From positions 11,820,001 through 11,884,000 of the forward strand of contig JBBDHG010000019.1 of the NCBI GenBank assembly GCA_037951165.1: a stretch of 64,000 nucleotides of DNA, written 5' to 3'. This DNA is from Lophius americanus. Taxonomy: Eukaryota > Chordata > Actinopteri > Lophiiformes > Lophiidae. Below the pieces are notes generated by a model. The model was not told where the DNA came from. It saw only the letters and a list, made by a program, of their open reading frames with translations, and did not search any database. The translations under genes and the position numbers were made by a program. Positions 53,904 through 64,000 of this stretch are shown in pieces. Positions within the stretch are counted from its first letter, which is position 1. Every line of letters begins with the position of its first letter.

Positions 53904-55786
53904 TTTTAATTTTGCCCTTCACAAAGTTGCTCATATCCTTGTCTGCCTATTTTCCCTGCTTCCCTGTTCACTTGCCGCCTAATGTATCTCACCACTGACA
54001 GGTATTACTGTAAAGATAATAAATGTTATTCATAGTTCCTCTTTAATTGCTTAGAATGTTAGAATGGCTGATGAAAAGTAAAGAAATCATAAATTATCAC
54101 TGATGTTTGGCCTCAATAGGGCTAGAGGAAGTCACAGACAATGGCAGGTAGGTCATGCTTAAACTCTCAGCAATGAAGGTGGAATTTTATTGTCACACAA
54201 ACCAGTCATTCATTTTTATGGGTATGACCAATGAGTGAAAAAGAAAGACAGTAATTTTTCCTCCTTTCTTGGAAAAAAATCAAAAAGTGAATTTAGGTCA
54301 ATGGGAGGTGTCACACGTGTCAAAAGCAACGGCAACAACAAAAACCTAGTACTGTTTGCCATGAATAAATAAGTTCCACTGCTACACAGTGACCTTTTAC
54401 TAATGGACTGATTAATTTTTCTAACAAAAACCTTACAGCACAAGGTTCAAGATGAATATTTATTTCCATGGCACCTTGGCATTTTGGAACACCAGTTCCC
54501 TCTGATTAGTACCATCTCTCAATTTAATCACAAATTACATTCTTAAGCATGGTTTTTGGGCCAATCAAACTGCTGCACGTGAGCTGTTTACAATTTACAG
54601 TGAAACATGCCGTCCTTCCTTCTTCTTCAACGGTCTCTTTCTTACTTAGATACTAGTACTATAGTACTGTTACATAGTCACAGAATTTGCTTTTGACTCC
54701 CATTGGGAAAATAATTTTAACACAGCCATTCTTACACCATAGCAGTTAATTACTTTTCCTCTCTGTTGCTCTCGATTAAGGATTGCCACAGCGTTTTTTC
54801 TCATTCCACATATTTGAAAAGGCATATGTTTCACACCGGGTGATCCTTCTGATCGGAGCTAGGCACGCACACCACACCCCAGCAGCAAGCATACACTGGC
54901 TTTTGCGCCCCTGTGGCCAGGTTGAAGTGGCTAATTACTGATTACTAATAGTGTCTGCCTTTATCATTGAGCAAATACTCATAATGTGGTAACACGTAAT
55001 TTGCTATAGCATAGTACTGAGTTTAATCACTTCATTAGCCTTTAGTCTAACATATCTGTGGTCTGTACTGAACCGAATGAGCAACAATGCACTAAGCACT
55101 AATGCACTAAGAGGAGCAACACTTTTAGATGTATAGTGCCATATTTCAAAGTAGAATAATAAGAGATGAACATGAGACTTTCATTTTATGCATTGAATGG
55201 AGACTCTGTCAGTATTCAGGTTGCCTTGTCCATCAGATTCTGGCAATAGTTATATGAAACTCCTGCATTGATTTGGAGCAGGGTTAAATCCATTTTTGTC
55301 AAGCTGCAATGTGCATAGAATAGCGATAAGGGCCTGCGACACTAGGTGTGAATAAGCAAACTCCATCACAGATTCTAAATTTCAATAAATGAATTTTCGA
55401 CTAGCCACTTCATTATTGTACATTTCAGCATTATACCTGAATGAACCATGGTGAGGTATGTTCGTGTTATAAATATACACATGACCACACATCACGTGGA
55501 AGTAGCTCTGAAACAAGGCAAAATCTATGTTTATTATCCAACAAGCTGCCGGAGTAGAGGTTCTACTTGCCTCAAGAATGGGAAAATAAAACAGATTCAG
55601 TCTTACTCTGGAATTAAATTTTGAAGAGGGATGTTAGTCATGGATTGAACTCTTGTTATGATATGATGCTATTTCTTCTGTATAAATCCACACAAAGCAA
55701 AGATCCGGGGTTTCATTTAGGATAAAGACTCCTGATGTATTTTGATTTAGAAGTACGACCTAAGCAGGAAAGCATATAGAAACTAG
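53904..55786. other. intergenic DNA without identified elements
   Basis: Nothing recognised on either strand. Confidence 0.5.
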
Positions 55787-56121
55787 AGAGCACTCAGGCA
55801 GTGCAAACGTCCACCAAGGCAAAACGCTGCCCAAAGTAGATATTAATGCAGTCGAATTGAATGTAAATCCATCCCTTAATTTATGAGTTATTGCAAAAAA
55901 ACAAAACAAAGGATCCTATCTCACAAATGTTAAGAAAAGTTTAAGTCATAAACTCACAAAGTGACGTCATGACAACATCACCAAAACGTAATCATCTCTA
56001 GGATATGCCAAAACCTAACTATGTGTAAAATTTGATAAAAATCTGTCCATTTATTTTTCCATAATCTTGCTCACAAACAAACGTCCAGATAACAAACCAA
56101 CATAATGGCCTTGGCGGAGGT
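55787..56121. mobile_element. MITE-like element with GCCTTGGCGGAGGT termini
   Basis: Left end AGAGCACTCAGGCAGTGCAA then ACGTCCACCAAGGC (55807-55820). Right end GCCTTGGCGGAGGT (56108-56121). The 14-base arms pair at 12 positions. Inside, TGAGTTATTGCAAAAAAAC, AAATTTGATAAAAATCTGTC and AACAAACCAACATAATGGCC resemble a dispersed fish repeat. The right outer terminus appears truncated. There is no coding capacity. Confidence 0.6.
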
Positions 56122-56610
56122 AATTTCTACCTTTATTTGCTTGCTAATAATCTTAGGCTAAATTTAGACGTTGCATAAAGAGGTTCTCCTGCTGGTTATG
56201 TTGATGCAATTTAAGATGAAAAGTCAAGCCTTGGGTGAACTTTACCTGAGCTTTATTAACAGTTTGATGGAAATTATCCATTAAATGTGAGGTGAGCCCT
56301 ACATTTCTGTAAAAGAAATGTATCACGTAAAAAGAAAACCAAATCTTTTTATTTAGTTTGAGCCATTGTTCAATCTTTCAGCCGTAACAGCTTCCCTGCA
56401 AATGCAACACATTCCCAGTCATGCTTGTTTTTATACCCACAATTTCCAGTCAGTACAATTCTGTGAGTTGTCTGATTTCAATTTCCTTTACCCCCACTAT
56501 GAACTCTTGATGTTCTAGGATGTTGATTTCCTCTTTTAGTTGCTTGGGTATTCCTCAAAAGCCCTTATATGTGCCAAATAATAAATAAAATGCCAAAAAT
56601 GCAGAGCCAG
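56122..56610. other. intergenic DNA without identified elements
   Basis: Nothing recognised. Confidence 0.5.
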
Positions 56611-56670
56611 TGTCTGTGAGTGTGTGTGTGTGGGTGTTTTTGAGTGTGTGTGTGTGTGTGAGTGAGTGTC
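56611..56670. repeat. imperfect (GT)n tract
   Basis: GTGAGTGTGTGTGTGTGGGT and GAGTGTGTGTGTGTGTGTGA runs. Confidence 0.9.
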
Positions 56671-56737
56671 TGCAGCCTGAACCAGCTCGGAACCTTTCCC
56701 CATTTACAAATCTGATCTCTGATCATAATTAGGAGCA

Positions 56738-56739
<2 letters not shown>

Positions 56740-56819
<80 letters not shown>
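56740..56819. repeat. (TA)40 perfect microsatellite
   Basis: About 80 bases of uninterrupted TA. Likely length-polymorphic and hard to sequence or assemble. Confidence 0.98.
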
Positions 56820-56822
<3 letters not shown>

Positions 56823-58755
56823 CCTTACTTATGTTTATTGCATCATCATCTGTGGCAAAGAAATGTGAAAAGATTCAAATCAATGCTGCTGCTCTCTTTC
56901 TTTTACTTCCAAACCCAAGCCTCATCATCTTGTTGCTGCAAACTGGGAGAGAACAGTTCAAAATATAGAGAGGAAAGCGCATCCACAATATTTAGTTTGC
57001 ATTTTCTCTGTAGGTTGCATGTTTACATGAGTCTGCAGGGGAAAGCACAAATTAGTTGGCGAGAATCCCTAAAGCTTTTTACATAAATAAATAAAAATGA
57101 AAGAGGACAATACGGGCAAAAAATTCATAATGAAAATCATTTTTTTTAAGCAGTCTCATTATTGTCCGGTATTAGCATCATCTACAAGACACTCATTTTG
57201 CCTGCAGACGTGTTTGTAATTGATGTTCCTAACAGCTACTGTTTTTAAACCCAGTATTTTGTTTCAGTTACATTACACCCCAGCTGTGTCCACACTGAAA
57301 TATGCAAAAACAATGTTTTTGAGATGTTTTTGTTTTTTGAAGGGCAGGTAAACATGAAGCATTTAACACTATAAGGAAAGCAACCAAACGGAACTAGCGA
57401 TTGTACAAAGTGGTAAAACACAAGAGACCTTGTACTCTGCTCCTGCGTGGCAAACACTGATTATTCCAATTATCCACACTGTGAAGCTTAGAAGGGCAGA
57501 ATTAAGTCTCTAGATTATGTTTGCGGTCAAACATGACTGAAAGTTTTCATTTTCTTTATCCATTATGCAAAGAATATAAAGGTACAAATTGATTTAACAG
57601 TAGCAGAACAAAATAGCAAAACTAATAAAGATGATATCCTGCACAAATGGTTATTGGCATTGCCTTCATTTTATAACATCAAAAATCAAACATTGTGTTT
57701 AAAGCAAAGTCAAGGTTGGGTTTCAGTATTCTGACTGCCTGTCTACTATACACACAAAATGTCTGTCATTCCTCTCTCTCCCTTTTCAGGGTCGCAATTG
57801 CTCTCTTTTCCTTTCTTTGTCTCACATTGCCCCTTTCTCACACAAGCTTGACAGAGCTCACGTTGTGTCTCTTATACTTCATTTAAGAAGAAGATGGGAC
57901 AAGAGTATTCACCTCAGTATCTAGTCTTAGTCTTCCGTTTTAGCCTCAAGCTTACTTTAGGCCAAAGATCTTAAACTACTGTGATCAAATCTAACACAAA
58001 GAACGTAACTCATGACAGGAAGTTGGATTTCCTCTTAGACGCTCCATGTGTATGCTTCCCAGGTCACTGCTTTTGTTGATAGTTACTGAAGATCCTGCAG
58101 AAATGTTACCCTGCAGCTAATTTACCTCTCAAAGCCAACAGTTATTAAATTTGTCACTTCCACTCCAGAAAATATGCAGGATATTGCCTCATTTCCCCAT
58201 TAAACAACAGAAATTAAGTTTTAAAGTCTCTGCCCTTAAATTGCTGACTTCTATTTGGTTAATTATCCTTCATAAATGGAATAAGTGACAATGCATCCTT
58301 GTGCAGTTTTGATGAGTTATGAGTTCGTATGCAATAGACTAGTCAGGCTCTACTGGATTAATTAATTGGAATATGAAACAGTCAAAGTTAAATGTATTAT
58401 TATTATTATTATTAAAGTGTTGCAGGCACATTATATTAACTTTCACAGCACATTAGAAGACAAAGTGCCAAGACATCAAGCCAATGACACAAACATGATT
58501 GGAGTAAGATATTATGTTGAGGGAGGCATTATCTCTCCACATGTAGGTCAGTGAATAATAGCCGAAACTGGCAGTTAGACCCATTATGGCCATGATGGAT
58601 TTAATGGGGCATTAATTCCACCAAATTGGGGAATTTGCAATTTGCATTTGATTGTATTAATCTGATTTGAAAATTAAGATAACTATACCCACAAATATCC
58701 TGCAAATTACATGACAAAGTATTATACCGTATGTGAATGACAAGTAGCAGTGTGA
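56820..58755. other. intergenic DNA, one short (TAT)n run
   Basis: Only the TAT run at 58395-58414 was identified. Confidence 0.5.
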
Positions 58756-59047
58756 GGGCAGCACAGTAGAGCAGTGGGTAGGGCTGTTGCCTCACAGCAA
58801 GAAGGTTCCAGGTACAATTCCACCTCCTTTCTGCGGAGAATTCGCATGTTCTTCCTATGCTGGCCATGGTTCTCTCCGGGTACTCAAACTCCCTCCCATA
58901 GCCTAAAACCAGGCGATGCAAGTGAATTGACTTTAAATTGTACATAGGTGTGAATTATTGTTTGTATCTTTGTGTCGGCTCTGTAATGAACAGGCGTCTT
59001 GTCCAGTGTGTACACAAATGTCCGATGGGACAGGCAGAAAATGCATG
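58756..59047 (+). mobile_element. V-SINE (DANA/Mermaid-type), near full length
   Basis: GGGCAGCACAGTAGAGCAGT starts the tRNA-derived head. The A box is near 58767-58778 and GCCTCACAGCAAGAAGGTTC is the conserved spacer. GGTACAATTCC (58811-58821) is the B box. TGGTTCTCTCCGGGTACTCA and CCTCCCATAGCCTAAAACC are the V-SINE central domain. GCGTCTTGTCCAGTGTGTAC and GACAGGCAGAAAATGCATGG form the 3' end. Transcription by RNA polymerase III is known for the family. Several substitutions in both boxes suggest this copy is old. Confidence 0.85.
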
Positions 59048-59744
59048 GTTGACTGTAAACTTTTATGATCCATTAGCTCAGTAAAAAGAATTTTTTTAAT
59101 GTGTTAACCCAAAAGTTATGGTTGTTGGATTATATTATGACTTGGCACTTGCTGGAATGCTGAGCAGTGAGGCCAGAATGAAGACAGGCCTCAAGCAATC
59201 ATAAGGAAGTAATAGCAATTTTTCTATGACAGGATAACATCATTGTTTGAGTTAAAATGCTTCCATTACATTAATAATAATACAGTCAGTGTTAGGTAAT
59301 GTTAAGGGTCATGGATAAAACAATAATAGACAGGAAATAGAAAGATAATGACCATCCAAACTTCAACCTCCATCAGCAGAATCTGTGTCCATTAGCAATA
59401 GATAATAGAGCCATTTTGTTTCTGACAAACAAGACTAACAATTCTATAATGCTAGATTTCCTGTAAGGCCACTCAACAGCATGAGTTGAGTGCCTGTCTG
59501 GTAAATGCATGCATCTTGTAAGCATCACACCCCCAATTGTAATGCAGGGCTCCTGCAATAAATACTGTTCGTACATCTCCCAGTAAAAACAGATCCATGA
59601 CCTTTCATTAAGCAGGAGATCACAATGACTAGAAGGAAACTTAGGAGTCTAAGTCTAACAAAAATCCAGATCCTGCTGCTAATTAGGGGTCCTCCCCACC
59701 CCAAGCACTTAAAAAATAGAAATTCACTGTTTATCAAACTGGCT
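59048..59744. other. intergenic DNA without identified elements
   Basis: Nothing recognised. Confidence 0.5.
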
Positions 59745-59960
59745 CCCTGTTATACCTCACACTTAGGCAGTTGACTGCCTCATCACTCTGAGGACTCTGT
59801 GGTCACTTATCTCAGTCCTTTCTTATTTGTTCTGGCCCTGCAGTGGTGGAATGAACTCTTCACATCAGGACAGCAGAGCTACTGCCAATCATCTGTTCGA
59901 GGTCTAGCCAGGGGTGTTGCCCTCGACCTTGAGCTGGGTACTAGTACTTTAGCCAAAGAA
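59745..59960 (+). mobile_element. LINE C-terminus fragment
   Basis: Plus-strand SVVTYLSPFLFVLALQWWNE then a frameshift to HIRTAELLPIICSR matches the C-terminus of a fish LINE (x-S-V-L-A-P-Q-W-W-N-x-L-P...R-T-A-E-S-L-A-x-F-R). The clade is not assigned. Only this short end survives. Confidence 0.6.
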
Positions 59961-60949
59961 GGATTTCAATGAGATATATAAGTGGCATTAATATATTCAT
60001 ACGTCATCCTATCATTTGGTCTCAATTCTTGATCTTTTTCTACATAAAACATTCATTTAATGTCTTCTGGAAAGCAGAAATATGAAAATAAATGTATAGT
60101 TTTTAATAAAACAGATTTAACATCATCTGCGACAATTGTTGTCTTGTGCATTTGGCCTGCCCCAGGCTTTTTTTGGGCGGATACTATTTTATTCCATCTC
60201 CATGTCTGGTGTGGCTGCTAGCAGAGATCCTCTTGCTGACAGATGATAACAGCATTTACTCACAATAACTATGACAGGAAGATTATGTGTATGATTAGGG
60301 GAAATGTATGTTTGCACAGACATGTTCATTTTTCAATTATACTTTTGTCCAGGGGAGATTTGATTCTAAAAGGCTTCCATGTTGTAAATCTGAGTATTCA
60401 GCTCAAACTGCGACAAATGTCCAATTGTATAAATGGGCTTTCACTCTGTTTTAAAATGACCAAATTAGCCTCAGTCCAATGGCTCCAGAAGTGAGCTGAT
60501 TAACATATTCATTCTTGAAATGTCAATGTATCTTGGTTGTCATTAATCAATACCTTAAAACTAATTTGAATGCAAATATTAAAGGAAAGTATAAACCCTT
60601 TACTTTAAGGATAGCATATTGTGGATACTGCTAGGCAACAAAAGGAACTCCAACACCTGGCCAAGTTTTGACCCTGCCTCATCACTATGTTAGAACATCC
60701 ACCTGCAAGTCTCTGAGCGTGTGTCTGTGTGAGTCTGTAGTAAGAGAGAGAAGATGAGAAGGTTCCTGCATCTTTATCCGGCTCAGTACCGAGCTTCCAT
60801 GATGCTTCAGCTCTTCAACAGTTCTGAAGCGATTATTCTTTAGAAGTGATACACCTCAGCTGTCTCCTGAATTGTTTGTTTTGTGTGTGTGTGTGTTTTT
60901 GAGAAGGAACCTATGACAAAGCCCCAGTCTGCACCCTCGCAGTTTTAAA
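59961..60949. other. intergenic DNA without identified elements
   Basis: Nothing recognised except a short GT run near 60881-60895. Confidence 0.5.
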
Positions 60950-60976
60950 CTCTCTCTCTCTCTCTATCTCCCTCTC

Positions 60977-61045
<69 letters not shown>

Positions 61046-61046
61046 A
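60950..61046. repeat. (TC)n-(TGTC)n-(TC)n compound microsatellite
   Basis: TC runs flank a TGTC tetranucleotide run at about 60979-61007. Confidence 0.95.
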
Positions 61047-61294
61047 AGGAAATATTAATTCTTGGTTACAAATACAAAATACTTGTCAAAATGATATAGA
61101 CTTGTTTAAAAATTGAAAAAAAGTATTATGATTTGATGAATGATAATGAAAAGTTTGAGGAAGTGTGGCGCTAGAATAACATCCTTTGTTCCATTGAAAA
61201 TGGATGACTAATTTTTGGAGGAATACTTTAAATAAGGAGGGAATTTGATATTTTTTGTTTCTATTTATCATAAATGTTTGTTGATTTAAAAAAA

Positions 61295-61335
61295 TCTCTC
61301 TCTCTCTCTCTCTCTCACTCCCTCTCTCTCTCTCC
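61295..61335. repeat. (TC)n microsatellite
   Basis: TCTCTC run with one ACTCCC interruption. Confidence 0.95.
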
Positions 61336-62094
61336 AGAGGGTGCCTCCGTCACACCGGCAGTCTTCAGAGGCCGATAATTGATGAAAAGCAGGTGGAATC
61401 TTGAATGTAAGGCCTCACAGTCCTTGTTCCGTTAAATTGGTACACCAAAGGGAAAAGGGTTGTTCGATGACAGCTGCATGGAGATGAGTTGGTTATTACT
61501 GTGGCATTTCGAAACCTTTTGACTCCAATTTTAGTCATTTTTCATGTAGTATCTGAAAGATGACCACCACATCCTCCTGGGGAGAGAAAAAAAACAGTGA
61601 CAACAGCAAAGCCTTTCCAATCTCATTAAACAGCCCCACTAATGAGAGTCAAGCTAAAACTGCATTGTTTGTTGTTCCTCAACATTAAACATTTACTGTC
61701 AAGGTCCAAATAAATTCCGAGTGCTATGCAGTCCTATTTTAAAATGGTGTCTGTATTCATTTATTTTATTATGTGAATAGCAGATATTACTAAGAGCTCT
61801 CCATACAGTCTTCATGCTTCTTGTGGAGCTGCTTTCCAAACTTTTCCCCCATGTCTACTGAGGATTGTTGTGGGAATATTGGCTAGCAGGGGCATTTAAT
61901 AAAAGGACCCTTCGTAGTCAGGTTCTTTCCACTGCTCCTTTATACATGTTCTATCTTTCATCTTGTTTCGTGTGTCATGCGTGATATGCACCGATGTCAC
62001 ACAAAGGGGTAATTTTCTGCATTTGCATCATTTAGGCTCAATTCAGTCTTGATGTTGGGAAATTATTCAATTGTGCAAAAAAAAATAAATGAAA
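61336..62094. other. intergenic DNA without identified elements
   Basis: Nothing recognised. Confidence 0.5.
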
Positions 62095-62300
62095 TGTCAA
62101 ATATAATGACTGTATGTAGCAGAACGTACCAAAATTTGTTTTCTGCATTTAACCCCTCCCCGTCGAGCAGTGGGCAGCCATCTCTGGCGCCCGGGGAGCA
62201 ATTTGGGGTTCAGAGTTTTGTTCAATGACCCGATGACATGTAGACTGCAGGAACTGGGATCAAACCTAAGAGCTTTCGATCGGGAGAGAACATGTCCAAT
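62095..62300 (-). mobile_element. tRNA-derived SINE, reverse orientation
   Basis: Plus-strand TTTTCTGCATTTAACCCCTC, GAGCAGTGGGCAGCCATCTC and GCGCCCGGGGAGCAATTTGG are the reversed SINE body. ACTGGGATCAAACCTAAGAG contains the reversed B box (GGTTTGATCCC), and TTTCGATCGGGAGAGAAC is the adjacent tRNA-like head. The tail matches the SINE at 16855 in opposite orientation. Confidence 0.65.
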
Positions 62301-63051
62301 TAATATGAACTTTGAAAATATATTGAGTTGGATGTAAAGATTTTTGTGTAATATTGTCAGTAGTAAAGTAAAGTAGGGTCCCAAAAAAATTTTTGGGAGG
62401 TTTTAGTACTTCAGTACATCTCATATCTGGATCTGTGACGTTTTGGCTTAAATTCGTGGAGCTCTCATGTGAATCATCTTAATAAATATGCTGTGATAAA
62501 TGTGAAGCTAAATTGATTAAAAGAGAAGTTATAGCTTTGATGCAGTTGCGTGAACTAAGACTAAATGAAACCAAATCACAGTTTTAATCTCAAGTTTAAA
62601 TCTGTAACCGATTAGATCCGTTTTCAGCACCTTATCCAGAATAAAATATATTTCAAACACCACCCATTAGTCCATTACCTCAAATGAGTGAGATTGGTTG
62701 ACACGGTGATCAAATGTACATCATGTTCAACAGTAGAACGGACATAAATTCCTCTATCGCTAAACATTCTTTTGGACGTTAAAAATGGTAAAATGCTGTT
62801 TGTAAATTGAAAATCACACATCTCTACAAGTTCCCTTTAAAGCAAAATTGGGAATCGTGTGTGGATGAAGAACAAACAAATAATCCAAATGCAATGACAA
62901 GGCCTACTGTGTAGGTGTTTGAATACCCAGAAGTGAAATATCCCATGCTCACTATTCTGGTCCATCCTCAAGCACAGCACAACCGTCTTTGCCACCTCCA
63001 GACCTGGCAGTTGAAAGAGATAAGCTGATCAGCTATTGAGCAATGTGTATA

Positions 63052-63054
<3 letters not shown>
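62301..63054. other. intergenic DNA without identified elements
   Basis: Nothing recognised. Confidence 0.5.
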
Positions 63055-63107
<53 letters not shown>

Positions 63108-63109
63108 CG

Positions 63110-63185
<76 letters not shown>

Positions 63186-63279
63186 CGTGTGTGTGTGCGT
63201 GCGTGTGTGTGTATGTGTGTGTGTGTGTGTGCGTGTGTGTGTGTATGCGTGTGTGTGTGCGTGAGTGTGTGTGTGTGTT
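63055..63279. repeat. (GT)n/(GCGT)n compound microsatellite, 225 bp
   Basis: Long GT runs with an internal GCGT/GTGC tetranucleotide block at about 63108-63142 and scattered GC and TA variants. Cysteine/valine or histidine/threonine open frames here are artefacts. Confidence 0.98.
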
Positions 63280-64000
63280 GTGATGGGGGTAGGTAAGAGG
63301 AAGAGAGTTTCATTATCCAGTTTCTGATCCCTTCAGTAGCCAGATAGCTTGATCGCAGTATCAGTCTCTTAGATTTAAGGGTCACAGCAAAAACATCCCA
63401 CACTGTATAAGGCGCTGCGCTCATGCAATCAGAGCTGGGATATCCATCAACAGGTTGGCCCGCTCAAAATCTGATTTTGAGACTTTCCAAATCATCACCA
63501 CATTAATCAAGAAGGAGGTAAATAGGGAGGTGGGAAAAGGATGAACTCAGGAGGATGAGGATGAGGGAGAAGAGGTGACGAACGAGACAAAGCTCAATTG
63601 ATTTTTCCGTTAGGAGAGATCATTCAGAACAGCCGAGCGTGTTGACGGGACAATTGAAGAGACCCCGAGGGCAGGTGGCTAACGGGTAAGACCTTCAAGA
63701 GAAAATACATTCTGAATGTATCTTTAATAAAATATTTCCAACAACATATGTAAGAAAAAGATGCAAAACCGACTTAATATTATCCCTCTTATTTTTCTCA
63801 CTCTTATTATTGTTATTATTACTAATCATTAGCATCAGGCAAATAATACCTGTGACAGATGCTCTCTTTACAAATGCCCACATGGCTGGTGAATAACAAT
63901 GCACAAGCTAGTTTGCCATTTTATGACTGTATTTAGACACTTGAACTCATTACATGGAATATTTCATACTTCATAAACCTCAGAAAATGAGAGTGCCGTG
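63280..64000. other. intergenic DNA to the right edge
   Basis: No exon supported. A donor-like CAGGTGGCTAACGG|GTAAG at about 63684 is isolated. Confidence 0.5.

Noticed and set aside
63029..63424. Open frames of 70-131 codons in and around the GT repeat
   Set aside because: Translations are His-Thr or Cys-Val repeats from the microsatellite.
63620..63690. Donor-like GTAAG after a GC-rich stretch, possible noncoding exon
   Set aside because: Single weak signal without a coding frame or matching acceptor.

Overview
This window looks like a vertebrate nuclear chromosome, almost certainly from a teleost fish. It is AT-rich and intron-dominated, with no bacterial-style gene packing. It carries V-SINE/DANA-type SINEs, L2/CR1-group and RTE-type LINE remnants, Tc1-like transposon fragments and a Penelope-like element. 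It also has vertebrate GT-AG splice sites around two exons of a glutamate-receptor gene. I cannot name the species.

The only host protein-coding gene I can support is the 5' end of grid1 (ionotropic glutamate receptor delta-1), on the minus strand. Exon 1 (48094-48172) encodes the start codon, a signal peptide and the first residues of the mature N-terminus. Exon 2 (46607-46762) encodes the beginning of the amino-terminal domain. The exons are joined in phase 1 across a 1.3 kb intron. Exon 2 ends in a donor site and no later exon is recognisable, so everything from 46606 to the left edge is read as part of a very long intron 2. The region to the right of 48172 is the 5' flank: a 5'UTR/promoter-like stretch with two CACGTG boxes and a CA repeat, then about 15 kb of intergenic DNA.

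Layout. 1-1540: decayed Penelope-like retroelement (reverse transcriptase plus GIY-YIG endonuclease), cut by the window edge. 1750-18700: intronic DNA with LINE shards, a candidate DNA transposon (9701-10882), a SINE tail and an ATT microsatellite. 18728-19297: the first copy of a Helitron-like element built of ~240-bp monomers, with further copies at 26030, 38262 and 53262. 22745-23350: RTE-type LINE C-terminus. 25335-27770: a deleted Tc1-like element, a Helitron-like copy and an L2/CR1-group LINE packed together. 27771-38200: mostly unannotatable unique DNA. 38262-41590: nested TE scraps. 42788-43847: a duplicated ~90-bp segment flanking a V-SINE. 46607-48172: grid1. 51360-53903: LINE, Tc1 shard and Helitron-like copy in series. 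55787-63279: MITE-like element, V-SINE, LINE and SINE tails, and long TA, TC and GT microsatellites.

No autonomous intact transposon, tRNA, rRNA, CRISPR array or second host gene could be supported. The best candidates for something not fully described are the Helitron-like tandem-monomer family (four copies, two sharing a CTAG-terminated tail) and the unexplained duplicated segment at 42.8/43.8 kb. Family assignments were made by eye from remembered consensus features, without a database search.
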